From Bradyrhizobium sp. AUGA SZCCT0176 (GTDB lineage: Bacteria > Pseudomonadota > Alphaproteobacteria > Rhizobiales > Xanthobacteraceae), in NCBI RefSeq assembly GCF_018130145.1, contig NZ_JAFCMB010000004.1, forward strand, positions 62,001 through 126,000: a stretch of DNA of 64,000 bases. Reading direction: 5' to 3'. The stretch's first letter is position 1; each line of letters opens with the position of its first letter. This document shows, in pieces, positions 1 through 7,955 of the stretch. The notes under the pieces were generated by a model. It worked only from the letters and a program-made list of their open reading frames with translations. It ran no database searches and was not told the DNA's origin. Position numbers and translations under genes: made by a program.

Positions 1-260
1 GGACCACACGCTTTTGCCGTACGCTTCCGCTACGACCGTCAATCGCAACGTCAGCGTCCACCGCAACCCGCCCCTCGTCGTGACGACGGCCGACGCCCCT
101 CTGAGTGGGACGGGATGGGTGAGAATGTGCCGGCGATTTGGGTCGAAGGAAAGAGAAATATTTTTGATTTTCGGAAATTCTGGACTTGACATGATTTCCG
201 TAAAACAGAAGTGATTTGCCCGTCGGGTTGATTTGTCGCACGCGGGCCGCGAGATTTCGC
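1..260. repeat. Probable Bradyrhizobium dispersed repeat at left edge, no gene
   Basis: No credible gene is visible between the left edge and the pcuE stop codon. Conceptual minus-strand reading gives fragments such as AEAYGKSVWS and ATNQPDGQI. I recognise these as spurious translations of repetitive intergenic DNA that recurs in Bradyrhizobium genomes. This is recognition from memory, not a search. The stretch 160-215 is noticeably A/T-richer than its surroundings. Confidence 0.3.
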
Positions 261-286
261 TTGCAAGCAAGGCGACGCAGCCCCCC

Positions 287-1852
287 TCACCGCACGTCGA
301 ATTCGCCCTCCAGCGTGACCTTCTCGAAATCGGTCACCAGCACGTCGATCCGCATGCGCCAGCGGCCGGCGACCGGCAAGGGCACGCCGCGCACGTGCCA
401 GTAACCGTCGGGCCTGCGCTTGGCTTCACGTTCAAGCGGTTCGATACCGCGCTCCGGCAGGCTCAGCGTCAGCGTCGCCTCCTTGGCCGATAGCTCGCCG
501 AAGTCGCCGGTCAGCAATTGCAGCACGAAATCGTTCGATCCCACTTTGCCCGGCACAATCGAGACCTGGGCCATCGCCTTCTCGGTGTGGATATGGATCG
601 CCAACGGCGCCTGCGCGGCGGCCGCCAGCACGCGCGGCGGCGGCGTGAAACGCCAGGTCGCGACGACGGCGAGGATACAAGCCACCACGACGCATTCGAT
701 CAGGATCGAACCGATCAACGGCCGCGTATTCCCCGGATCAGCCGCCACGGCCAGCGTCAGGCGGTATCGGTTCAGCGCGGCGAGCCCAAGCAGGACCGTC
801 ACCAGTGTCAATTTGACCAGCAGGATAATGCCGTAGCGGGTGTCGATCAGCGCATGAAAGCTCTCGAGCTGGATGACCGCCAGACCCAATCCGCTCAACA
901 CCAGAAATCCGACGACCGGCACGGCCAGGCGCGAAAACCGTTGCAGCACCGGCACCACCGCGCCCGTCGATTGGCGCGCCAGCACCACAAGGGGCGCAAG
1001 TGCGCCGACCCAAAAGGCGATGGCAACGCCGTGGAGGAACATCGCAGGCGCCGTCAGCGATTTCGGTGACGCCGTTGCGGCGTGTCCGCTGGTTGCCAGC
1101 GACAGCCCGACGCCTGCCATCGCGAGAACAGTCAACGCCCAGGCGGTAATCCTGGTCGGGCTGCGCCACGCGAACCCGGCGATGACCATCGACGCGATCG
1201 CAATCAGCAGCGACGGTCCGAGGCTGGTTCCGAGCGCGCCGGTCCATGGCGCTGAGGTCGCCAGACCGCCGAGCGGAAGATCGAGCAAGTCGAGACCCTG
1301 CAGGCCAAGCGAGGCGACAGCGCTTGCGACACCGACGGCAAGCGCGCCCGTGATCACGAGCGCACCGCTGGAACCCTGCCCGATCCATACGGCAAAGAAC
1401 GCGCCGCCGACGCCTGCGAACAAGCCGACATAAACCCCGATGCGAGCCAGCCAGATCAGGATCGCAACCGGGCCGCCATTCGACCTGGCAGTATTGGCCG
1501 TCGCAACGCCGATCGAAAACACCAGCGATCCCGCGACGGGATGCCCGTCCTGGGAAACCACGCGATAGCTGACGACCTGAGTCCCGCGCGGCAGGTCATC
1601 AGGCAACACGATCACGACGGATTGGTCGACCGCGCGAACCGTGACGGCGCGCGTCTTGCCCGCGGCATCGATCAGGTTGACAACCGCGGGTGTGACGCTT
1701 TCGTTGAACTGCAATTGCAGGGTCTTTGGCGCCTCGGCCACGACGCTGCCATCGGCAGGTTCGGCATCGACCAGCGACGCATGCGCAAACGTATCCGTTG
1801 CAAAACAGAGCGCCACCAGCAGTGCCGCGACGGCTGCGATGGCGCGTAGCAT
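287..1852 (-). CDS. pcuE: CopC-CopD fusion copper transport protein (YcnJ-like), PcuE
   Basis: Predicted inner-membrane copper importer of 521 aa. After a signal sequence ending near TFA-HA, a periplasmic CopC domain (about residues 24-115) begins with the expected N-terminal His (HASLVDAEPADG) and carries a second His in QDGHPVAGS. A multi-helix CopD membrane domain (about 130-400) follows, then a C-terminal periplasmic beta domain of about 110 residues. It is the last gene of a five-gene minus-strand operon and starts 5 nt after the preceding stop. The operon matches pcuABCDE of B. japonicum, in which PcuE is the membrane-integral YcnJ homologue. Copper import is inferred from the family. 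Confidence 0.9.
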   Translation of the reverse strand: MLRAIAAVAALLVALCFATDTFAHASLVDAEPADGSVVAEAPKTLQLQFNESVTPAVVNLIDAAGKTRAVTVRAVDQSVVIVLPDDLPRGTQVVSYRVVSQDGHPVAGSLVFSIGVATANTARSNGGPVAILIWLARIGVYVGLFAGVGGAFFAVWIGQGSSGALVITGALAVGVASAVASLGLQGLDLLDLPLGGLATSAPWTGALGTSLGPSLLIAIASMVIAGFAWRSPTRITAWALTVLAMAGVGLSLATSGHAATASPKSLTAPAMFLHGVAIAFWVGALAPLVVLARQSTGAVVPVLQRFSRLAVPVVGFLVLSGLGLAVIQLESFHALIDTRYGIILLVKLTLVTVLLGLAALNRYRLTLAVAADPGNTRPLIGSILIECVVVACILAVVATWRFTPPPRVLAAAAQAPLAIHIHTEKAMAQVSIVPGKVGSNDFVLQLLTGDFGELSAKEATLTLSLPERGIEPLEREAKRRPDGYWHVRGVPLPVAGRWRMRIDVLVTDFEKVTLEGEFDVR

Positions 1853-1857
1853 CGAAT

Positions 1858-2382
1858 TTACGGCTTCGAAATCAGCTTGAGGCCCGGCGCCGGCGACGAG
1901 CCGTCATGACTATGCGACCCGGCCCCGGCCTTCGGAATATCGATCCAGCGGCTTACCCCCTTCTCGCATTCCTGCACCACCGGAAAATACAGCGTGGTGT
2001 TCGGCTTCAGGCCACCGGTGAGAAAGGTTGCCATGACGAATTCGTCGTAATTGTCGTCCGCGAGCTTGCCCCCGCTCCAGGACACTTCCTTGACGCCTTC
2101 GGAGAATTTGTTGCCATGATATTCGTATTCGGCGGCGTATTTTCCCTTGATGGTCTCGAGAGTCCAGCCAGCCTTCGGCATCGGCTTGACGCTGATCACG
2201 CCTTCGGGGATTTGCACCCGGATTTTGACGGTGGCCGATCCCGCGCAACCATGCGGCACGGCAAATACCGCCTTGTAATAACTGCCGACGGCCGCCTCGC
2301 GCTTCTCGAGCGTAACGTGCGCGTTGGCGGAAGACGCGGCGCAGAGTGCAGCGGCGGCGACTAGTAAACCTGGCTTAGACAT
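1858..2382 (-). CDS. pcuD: YcnI/DUF1775 periplasmic copper protein, PcuD
   Basis: Secreted protein of 174 aa. The start at 2382 (MSKPGLLVAAAAL) gives a clean signal peptide ending in SSANA-HVTLE, which leaves the N-terminal His that binds copper in YcnI proteins. An upstream extension is possible but has no signal-peptide character. The body (VKIRVQIPEG, GWTLETIKGKY, EFVMATFL) fits the DUF1775 beta-sandwich. It lies between pcuC and pcuE. The likely role is periplasmic copper binding in support of PcuE and PcuC; this is inferred from family and operon. Confidence 0.85.
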   Translation of the reverse strand: MSKPGLLVAAAALCAASSANAHVTLEKREAAVGSYYKAVFAVPHGCAGSATVKIRVQIPEGVISVKPMPKAGWTLETIKGKYAAEYEYHGNKFSEGVKEVSWSGGKLADDNYDEFVMATFLTGGLKPNTTLYFPVVQECEKGVSRWIDIPKAGAGSHSHDGSSPAPGLKLISKP

Positions 2383-2525
2383 TTTTGGCCTCAAATGTTC
2401 CTGCTGAATTGATCGGACTTCTCTCACGTCAATGGCGATGATGCGCCGCCCGTTCCTTGCCATGGCTGGTGGACGCGGGGTCGCCCGCTGCACCGGCCGC
2501 AGCGGCGAACCGCACGCCATCCCCG

Positions 2526-3029
2526 TTACTTCTTCATGCCGGAATGACCCGAATGATCAGGCGCGGGCGCCTGCGCGCCGACGCCCTGCACGTCGAGCGA
2601 CAGCGTCACCTTGCCCGCTTTTTCGAACTCGAGCGTTACCGGTACCTTGTCGCCTTGCTTGAGCGGGCCCTTGAGATCCATCAGCATCAGATGATAGCCG
2701 CCCGGCGCGAGTTTTACGGTCTTGCCGGGTTCGATAGCGAGGCCCTTGTCGAGTTCCCGCATCGTCATCACGCCATTGTTGACAGCCATCTCGTGGACCT
2801 CGATCTTGCCGGAGATGTCAGCTGCGCCCTTGATCAACCGATCCGGCGTCGAGCCCTTGTTCTCGATGGTGAGGTATCCGCCCGCGATCTTGGCGCCGCC
2901 CGGCGTGGCGCGGCTCCAGGCTTGCGTGATGACGAGACCGCCGGCCTTGACCTCCTGGGCGTGCAAGGGGACCGTCTGCAAGCCCGCTACGAGGGCCAGG
3001 CACACGAGTTTGATTTGAATTGATTTCAT
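2526..3029 (-). CDS. pcuC: PCu(A)C periplasmic copper chaperone, PcuC
   Basis: Periplasmic chaperone of 167 aa that in this family supplies Cu(I) to cytochrome oxidase CuA/CuB assembly. The start at 3029 (MKSIQIKLVC) was chosen because it begins a normal signal peptide (ends LHAQ) and is preceded by AAAGAACA. The H-x-M...M-x(~21)-H-x-M pattern of PCuAC is visible in KIEVHEMAVNNGVM followed by GGYHLMLMD. The C-terminus is short and rich in His and Met (DHSGHSGMKK), probably an additional copper site. In B. japonicum PcuC is reported as copper-starvation induced and needed for aa3 oxidase biogenesis. Confidence 0.92.
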   Translation of the reverse strand: MKSIQIKLVCLALVAGLQTVPLHAQEVKAGGLVITQAWSRATPGGAKIAGGYLTIENKGSTPDRLIKGAADISGKIEVHEMAVNNGVMTMRELDKGLAIEPGKTVKLAPGGYHLMLMDLKGPLKQGDKVPVTLEFEKAGKVTLSLDVQGVGAQAPAPDHSGHSGMKK

Positions 3030-3117
3030 AGCTTGTTCTTTCGATGTTTGAACGGCTTCGGCATTCGGATTTCCACCACGCTGGTGAAGAGAAACCGGCG
3101 ACATATACCGTACTCCC

Positions 3118-5340
3118 TCACCATCGGTACTTCATGCCGGCATAAACAGCCCTTCCGTTACCAGGTTCGAACAGAGGCGACGTGGCGGTTGCCTGATTGA
3201 TAATGCTCGCACTCGAAATATAGGCCTTGTTGGCCAGATTGCGCCCCTCGATATAGGCCGAAACCGGACCGCCATTGTCGAAGCCCGCCTTCAACCCGAC
3301 GAGCGCATAGGGCTCGGTCTTCAGCGTGTTCGCGTTGTCGACAAAATAGGACTGCGGCACCCATTCGATATTGGGCCCGAAATAGAAACCGGTCGGATTC
3401 TTGTACAACAACTCGGCACGGAGGTAGTGGCGCGGGGCCCCGGGCAGGATGTTGTTGCGATAGTTTGGATCGTTGTCGAAACGAAAATCGTTCAGCGTAT
3501 ACGCAAGATTCAGCCAGATCTTGTCGGGCGCCGGGCCGTTGTTGAAGATGCCGCGGAAAATCGCGGCGCCCGCACCCGCTTCGATGCCCTGGTGAATGGT
3601 GCGATCGGCGTTGGTGACGTTACAGGTTCCGGCGGCGTTGCCGAAGATACATTGCAGCTCGTCGCGGATGTTGGCGCGATAGGCCGTGATCTCCCAGGCG
3701 TAATCGGGCCGCTTCATCCGAGTTCCGATCTCGTAGGTGGTGGCGATCTGCGGTCGGATGCTGGTGAAGGGAATGACCGGCGTGCCCCCCGCTCCGGACG
3801 AACTTTCCCCAAAACTTGGCACCTCGGCGCTTCGGGAGATGTTGGCGTAGGCCTGCCAGGTCGGATCGATATTCCAGAGCAGACCGGCCTTCGGCGACCA
3901 CAGCCTGAACTCGGTCGCCCCCGACTGATTGCCATCGCTGAGAAAGCGATCCTGCCGGTTGCGGGTTGCGTACAGGAACTGCGTTCCGCCGATCGCGGCA
4001 ACATTCGGCAAGAAGTAAAAGCTGTCCTCGATGTAGAGGGAGGTGTTTTTGGACCGATCGATCGACGACGACAACAGCGCGCCCTTCTGGCCGCCGATAT
4101 TCGCGAACTGCTGGTTGTCGATGCTGCCGTTCAGGACGTTGACGCCGGCGACAAGGCGGTTGCGGAAGCCGCCGATGTACCGGTCGTCGGTGACCTTCGC
4201 GAAGCCGCCATAGTCCTTGTAACTGTAATCGAGCCACTGAAAGATCGGGTGCATCAGGTGACGGTCGACGCCGAACACTCCGAATTCGACCTTGGTGTCT
4301 TCAAACCGGATCGTCGTCTTGTTGGCGAGCCGCACAGTATCGATATTGCGCTGCTGGTCATTGATGACGTTTGCGGGAGCGGCGGCTTCAGGATTGCTCA
4401 AGGCGGAGGCCTTGGTGACGGTGCCGGGGATACGCTGGCGCACCTCATTGGCGTTGAAATAGAACCGTGTCTCGACATCCGGCGAGAACTGATAGCCGAC
4501 ATTGCCGCTGACGCGCGTGCTGCTGCCGCTGCTGTGATTGCGAAAGCCGTCGGACGCCTGGGTCGAAGCGGTGACGAAACCGTCCCACGGCCCATTCGCG
4601 CCGCCGGCATTGGCTTGGAGCCGCTTGAATCCGAATGCGCCAATATCAGCCGACACCCCGTTCGGAAACGGGTCGCGGCCGGTCGGCATCACGAAATTGA
4701 TGGCGCCGCCGAGCGAGTTCGCGCCGAACTGCAGCGCGTTGCCGCCCTTGTAGACCTCGACATATTTGTAGGCGGTCGGATCGATTTCCTGGAAATCGCC
4801 ATAGCCGTCCGCGGTGTTCATTGGAATGCCGTCCATATAGAGCTGCACGCCGCGCAGATGGAAGTTCCGTGACAGGCCGGACCCGCGGATCGAAAGCCGC
4901 GTGTCGTCACCCCATTTCGGCTGCGCAAAGACGCCGGGAACGTAATCCAGAATGTCCTTGATGGTGTTGGCGACTGTCGAATTCCTGTACGCTTCGGCCG
5001 GCACCAGCGCGACGCCGCCCGGCGTCTGGTTGATTTCCGCCAACGCCTGCTGTGCACTCAGTACCGCCAGGGCGCCGCGCGCCCCCTGCCCCTCATCGCT
5101 CGCGACCGGCGCAACCGGAGCCGGATTTCGAACGCGAGATGCCCGCGCGGTGCGCGCCGCGGCGCGTTGTGGGGGACGGGTCGTGGTCGCCCGCTGCTGT
5201 GTGGGGGCGTCAACCGTGACGGGAGGCAACACGCCGTGCGGGCCTGTCTGAGCGGCTGCTGGAATGGAAGCAAGTAGGACGGCGCCGGCAAGCAGGGGCT
5301 TGCACGGGCGCGCGCCCGAGGGGAAATGATAGCGAAACAT
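3118..5340 (-). CDS. pcuB: TonB-dependent outer-membrane receptor, PcuB
   Basis: Outer-membrane TonB-dependent transporter of about 740 aa, presumed to bring copper or a copper chelate into the periplasm. The start at 5340 (MFRYHFPSG) has AGGA six bases upstream and leads into a signal peptide (LLAGAVLLASIPAAAQT). A low-complexity Ala/Arg/Pro linker of about 60 residues beginning LPPVTVDAPTQ follows. Next come the plug (TIKDILDYVPGVFAQ, RLSIRGSGLSR) and a beta-barrel ending in the expected aromatic residue (GMKYRW). The same VTVDAP linker recurs in the small secreted protein at 13910-14506. Confidence 0.88.
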   Translation of the reverse strand: MFRYHFPSGARPCKPLLAGAVLLASIPAAAQTGPHGVLPPVTVDAPTQQRATTTRPPQRAAARTARASRVRNPAPVAPVASDEGQGARGALAVLSAQQALAEINQTPGGVALVPAEAYRNSTVANTIKDILDYVPGVFAQPKWGDDTRLSIRGSGLSRNFHLRGVQLYMDGIPMNTADGYGDFQEIDPTAYKYVEVYKGGNALQFGANSLGGAINFVMPTGRDPFPNGVSADIGAFGFKRLQANAGGANGPWDGFVTASTQASDGFRNHSSGSSTRVSGNVGYQFSPDVETRFYFNANEVRQRIPGTVTKASALSNPEAAAPANVINDQQRNIDTVRLANKTTIRFEDTKVEFGVFGVDRHLMHPIFQWLDYSYKDYGGFAKVTDDRYIGGFRNRLVAGVNVLNGSIDNQQFANIGGQKGALLSSSIDRSKNTSLYIEDSFYFLPNVAAIGGTQFLYATRNRQDRFLSDGNQSGATEFRLWSPKAGLLWNIDPTWQAYANISRSAEVPSFGESSSGAGGTPVIPFTSIRPQIATTYEIGTRMKRPDYAWEITAYRANIRDELQCIFGNAAGTCNVTNADRTIHQGIEAGAGAAIFRGIFNNGPAPDKIWLNLAYTLNDFRFDNDPNYRNNILPGAPRHYLRAELLYKNPTGFYFGPNIEWVPQSYFVDNANTLKTEPYALVGLKAGFDNGGPVSAYIEGRNLANKAYISSASIINQATATSPLFEPGNGRAVYAGMKYRW

Positions 5341-5432
5341 TGATAATCCTGACACCGGCGCTGTGGCCGGCTTATTGAACTGCACCGATCAGCGCAGCCG
5401 AAGCCGCACCGATCGTTCGGATGTTCGAAAGG

Positions 5433-5807
5433 TCAGGAAATAGAGGGTGGCGCGCGCGCTTGCGCGTGCGAGCCGGCGCGGGAACCGAACCGCTCCGTTG
5501 TGAATTCGACCCAGACCACGCGCGCGTGCCGGCGTTCGAAGACGACGGCGTCGGCGGTTTGCGGTACATCGACCGGCGCACCGGTCTGGAGCACGCTGCA
5601 GACCGAACAGCAACCATCGTGCGCGCGATGCCCGGTCTGGTCGCTCTGGCCGGTGGAGGCATCTGCATTGCCGTGACAGATCACGGCCGCGGCGATCGGA
5701 TCGGAGGCCGCGATGCTGGCCGCCCAGCATGCGCCGATCGGTGCGAAAATCTGCACCAACAAGGCGATCAGGACTATGGGTAGGAACTTTTTCAGCCGCG
5801 CGCGCAT
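5433..5807 (-). CDS. pcuA: DUF2946-like periplasmic protein, PcuA
   Basis: First gene of the copper operon, 124 aa. It has an N-terminal signal/anchor helix (LPIVLIALLVQIFAPIGACWA) followed by a His/Cys-rich region (ICHG, GHRAHDGCCSVCSV). This arrangement fits DUF2946 proteins and is well suited to binding copper. Its position ahead of a TonB receptor and PCuAC matches PcuA of B. japonicum, described as periplasmic. The biochemical role is unknown. The operon promoter should lie in 5808-5900. Confidence 0.75.
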   Translation of the reverse strand: MRARLKKFLPIVLIALLVQIFAPIGACWAASIAASDPIAAAVICHGNADASTGQSDQTGHRAHDGCCSVCSVLQTGAPVDVPQTADAVVFERRHARVVWVEFTTERFGSRAGSHAQARAPPSIS

Positions 5808-6055
5808 TGCAAACCCATCCGGGTCAAGAACTAATCACCGAGAGAGTCCGAAGTCGAGATCGGGTTTCCGGTTTATCCGCTTGTGTTGCGCAAATAACCC
5901 GGCGTTTTGGATGCGTTCCAGCCGATCGAGGCGGCGATTCCGGCCCTCCGCGCCCGTGACCCAGTACGGGTACTGACCCTGCGCCACAAGGAATAGTGGT
6001 GCAATTCCAATCATTTCGCAGATTGCTGGAATTTTGAACAATCGTTGCTGAAAAT

Positions 6056-6254
6056 GGTGACAAGTGGAAAAAGATAGTCTACATGTGCTGGCTCAGGCTG
6101 GCCGAAAGGTTGAAGTCTGGTGGTCCAAGTCTCGGGAGGAGCCCTGACGCGCACAAGCAGCGTCGCCTCGTCAATCAAGATCAAACCCAAATTTTCGAGG
6201 TAAAAGGGTCGACACAATTTTTGAGCAGGGCTCCGTGCCCTGCTCTTTTTTTTT
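6056..6254 (+). ncRNA. Candidate small RNA ending at an orphan terminator
   Basis: A strong intrinsic terminator ends here on the plus strand, yet the nearest upstream gene (pcuA) points the other way, so something non-coding may be transcribed rightward. Within the stretch small hairpins can be drawn (GACGC...GCGTC around 6145-6165; CCTCG...CGAGG around 6166-6200). The 5' end is a guess; no good sigma-70 promoter was found. I do not recognise the family, and it does not look like SRP RNA, 6S RNA or tmRNA. Confidence 0.3.
6223..6254 (+). terminator. Perfect rho-independent terminator
   Basis: GAGCAGGGC (6223-6231), loop TCCGT, GCCCTGCTC (6237-6245), then nine T residues (6246-6254). The stem is a perfect 9 bp and the T-run is long, one of the cleanest terminators in the window. 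It has no protein-coding gene directly upstream on the same strand. Confidence 0.85.
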
Positions 6255-6258
6255 GAGT

Positions 6259-6320
6259 CTTTTGTTTTGACGCGTTTTCTTCACGCGAACCGCAGCCCGC
6301 TTCGGTTGAAAACGCTCTAG
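6259..6320. repeat. Palindromic intergenic repeat
   Basis: Outer arms GCGTTTTC (6272-6279) and GAAAACGC (6308-6315) enclose inner arms AACCG (6288-6292) and CGGTT (6303-6307). The flanking wording (TTTTGTTTTGACGCG... GAAAACGCTCT) resembles a palindrome I recall as very common in Bradyrhizobium and Rhodopseudomonas intergenic DNA. It lies just upstream of the globin gene. Confidence 0.55.
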
Positions 6321-6368
6321 AATCGTTTCTCTAAATCGTTCCAAGAGTCTCCGAACCGCGTACGCCTC

Positions 6369-6773
6369 ATGATCGCGTCCAATCCGATCGAGCGAAGCTT
6401 TGAGATCGCAGCCGCCCGCTGCGCGGATCTGACGCCGCTGGTCTATCGCCGCCTGCACAGCGAACATCCCGAAACACAAACGATGTTCCGGACCGAGGGC
6501 AGCGAGCTGGTCAAGGGCTCGATGCTGGCGCTGACGATCGATGCGATCCTGGATTTCGCAGGTCCCCGCACCGGCCACTTCCGCATGATCGAGTGCGAGA
6601 TTTCCTCGCATGACGCCTACGGTACGCCGCGCGACCTGTTCATCGCATTCTTCGGCGTGATCGCCGGGACCCTGCGCGAAATCCTCGATCAAGACTGGTC
6701 GCCTGAGATCGATGCTGCATGGCGGAAATTACTCGATGAGATCGAGCAGCTGGTCTTGCAGCGCACAAGCTAG
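6369..6773 (+). CDS. Single-domain globin-like protein
   Basis: Soluble 134-aa protein with a globin-like pattern: an N-terminal helix with FEIAAARCADLTPLVYRRL, the E-helix-like stretch KGSMLALTIDAILDF, a candidate proximal haem-ligand His in CEISSHDAYGTP, and a C-terminal helix ending WSPEIDAAWRKLLDEIEQL, where globins have the conserved Trp-x-AW signature. No reductase domain is attached. Haem and gas binding are inferred. It is a monocistronic gene ahead of the ABC operon. Confidence 0.65.
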   Translation: MIASNPIERSFEIAAARCADLTPLVYRRLHSEHPETQTMFRTEGSELVKGSMLALTIDAILDFAGPRTGHFRMIECEISSHDAYGTPRDLFIAFFGVIAGTLREILDQDWSPEIDAAWRKLLDEIEQLVLQRTS

Positions 6774-6929
6774 GACGGCTTCCACTCAACTTGCTCGATC
6801 GATTCTGCACCCTCAGCGATGACGTGATCAGCGAACGGGTAGCGCGTGCGCGACGAGTGTGAGACACTGCGGGCATCCGCGGTGCGTGCAACGCCCTCGG
6901 TCATAAAAATGAAAGCGAGGGAGCAAGCA

Positions 6930-7949
6930 ATGTCAGGGACGGACAAATCCTCTACGACCAGGCGTGATCTTCTTCAGTCGGCGGCGTTCGCCGGCGCAGC
7001 GACTGCGCTGTTCGGCGGTTTGGGCGTGAGCCCGGCGCTCGCGCAGGCCGCACGTTCCGAAAAACCGCTGAAGGCCGCGTTCTCCAACGCCGGCCTGCAG
7101 GCCACCTGGTGCGCGCAGGGCAAGCAGGCCGCGGAATGGTGGGGCAAGCTGTTCAACGTCGAGGTCACCTGGTTCGACGGCCAGCTCGACGCCGTCAAGC
7201 AGCGCGCCGCGATCGACAACATGGCGTCGCAAAAATGGGATTTCGTCGCCATCCAGGCGTTCGGCATCGGCACCCTGACCCAGCCGGTGCAGAAGATGAT
7301 CAGCGCCGGCACCCCGGTCATCGACATGGACACGCTGATCGCACCGCTCGACCAGATCAACGTCCACTCCTTCCTCGCCCCCGACAATGAATTTATGGGC
7401 GCTTCGGTGACGCAGGCGCTCTGCAATGCCATGGGCGGCAAGGGCAAGATCATCATGACCCAAGGCGCCCTCGGCCACACCGGCGCGCAAGGCCGCGCCA
7501 AGGGCTTCAATACGGTCGTCAAGCAATTCCCGAACATCGAGGTGCTCGATACCCAGCCCGCCGATTGGGACGTCACCAAGGCCGCGCGTCTGTGGGAGAC
7601 CTATCTGACAAAATACCCGCAGATCGACGCCGCCTTCTTCCACAATGACGACATGGCGCTCGCCGCCTACAACATCATGAAGGCGCGCAACCGCACCAAC
7701 ATCCTGATCGGCGGCGTCGATGCCATGCCGCCGGCGATCCAGGCCGTCAGCGAAGGCCGGATGTTCGCCACCGTCCGCAATCCTTCGTGCCGTATCCATG
7801 GCGGCGCCATCGTCGCGGGCGTCGCCGCGGTGACCGGGGGCGAGAAGAGCGGTCAGGGCATTCCGAAGCACGTGATAACGGACGGCCCGGTCGTGACCAA
7901 GGCCAACGCCGCGGGCATGCAGTGGATGGAGAATCATTTCCTGATCTGA
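6930..7949 (+). CDS. Sugar-type ABC transporter periplasmic binding protein
   Basis: Solute-binding protein of 339 aa of the ribose/periplasmic-binding-protein-4 family. The start at 6930 (MSGTDKSSTTRRDLLQ) was chosen because GAGGGAG lies upstream and a twin-arginine signal (TTRRDLLQSAAFAGAATAL, ending ALAQA) follows at once, so it is probably exported folded by Tat. Family landmarks include NMASQKWDFVAIQ, GTPVIDMDT and FFHNDDMALAAYNIMKA. It leads a three-gene operon with an ATPase and a permease. The substrate cannot be read from sequence; sugars or polyols are usual. Confidence 0.85.
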   Translation: MSGTDKSSTTRRDLLQSAAFAGAATALFGGLGVSPALAQAARSEKPLKAAFSNAGLQATWCAQGKQAAEWWGKLFNVEVTWFDGQLDAVKQRAAIDNMASQKWDFVAIQAFGIGTLTQPVQKMISAGTPVIDMDTLIAPLDQINVHSFLAPDNEFMGASVTQALCNAMGGKGKIIMTQGALGHTGAQGRAKGFNTVVKQFPNIEVLDTQPADWDVTKAARLWETYLTKYPQIDAAFFHNDDMALAAYNIMKARNRTNILIGGVDAMPPAIQAVSEGRMFATVRNPSCRIHGGAIVAGVAAVTGGEKSGQGIPKHVITDGPVVTKANAAGMQWMENHFLI

Positions 7950-7955
7950 AGCCTG

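Larger units (their letters stand above)
5808..6368. other. 561-bp intergenic region between pcuA and globin gene
   Basis: No convincing coding sequence. It should contain the promoter of the leftward pcu operon next to 5807. Its right half contains an orphan plus-strand terminator (6223-6254) and a palindromic repeat (6272-6315), both listed separately. A minus-strand open frame at 6011-6217 has no ribosome site or recognisable domain and was not accepted. Confidence 0.6.

Noticed and set aside
6056..6254. Naming the candidate RNA as 6S, SRP RNA or tmRNA
   Set aside because: None of the diagnostic sequences (SRP tetraloop helix, tmRNA tag reading frame, 6S central bubble) could be found, so only a generic candidate is listed.
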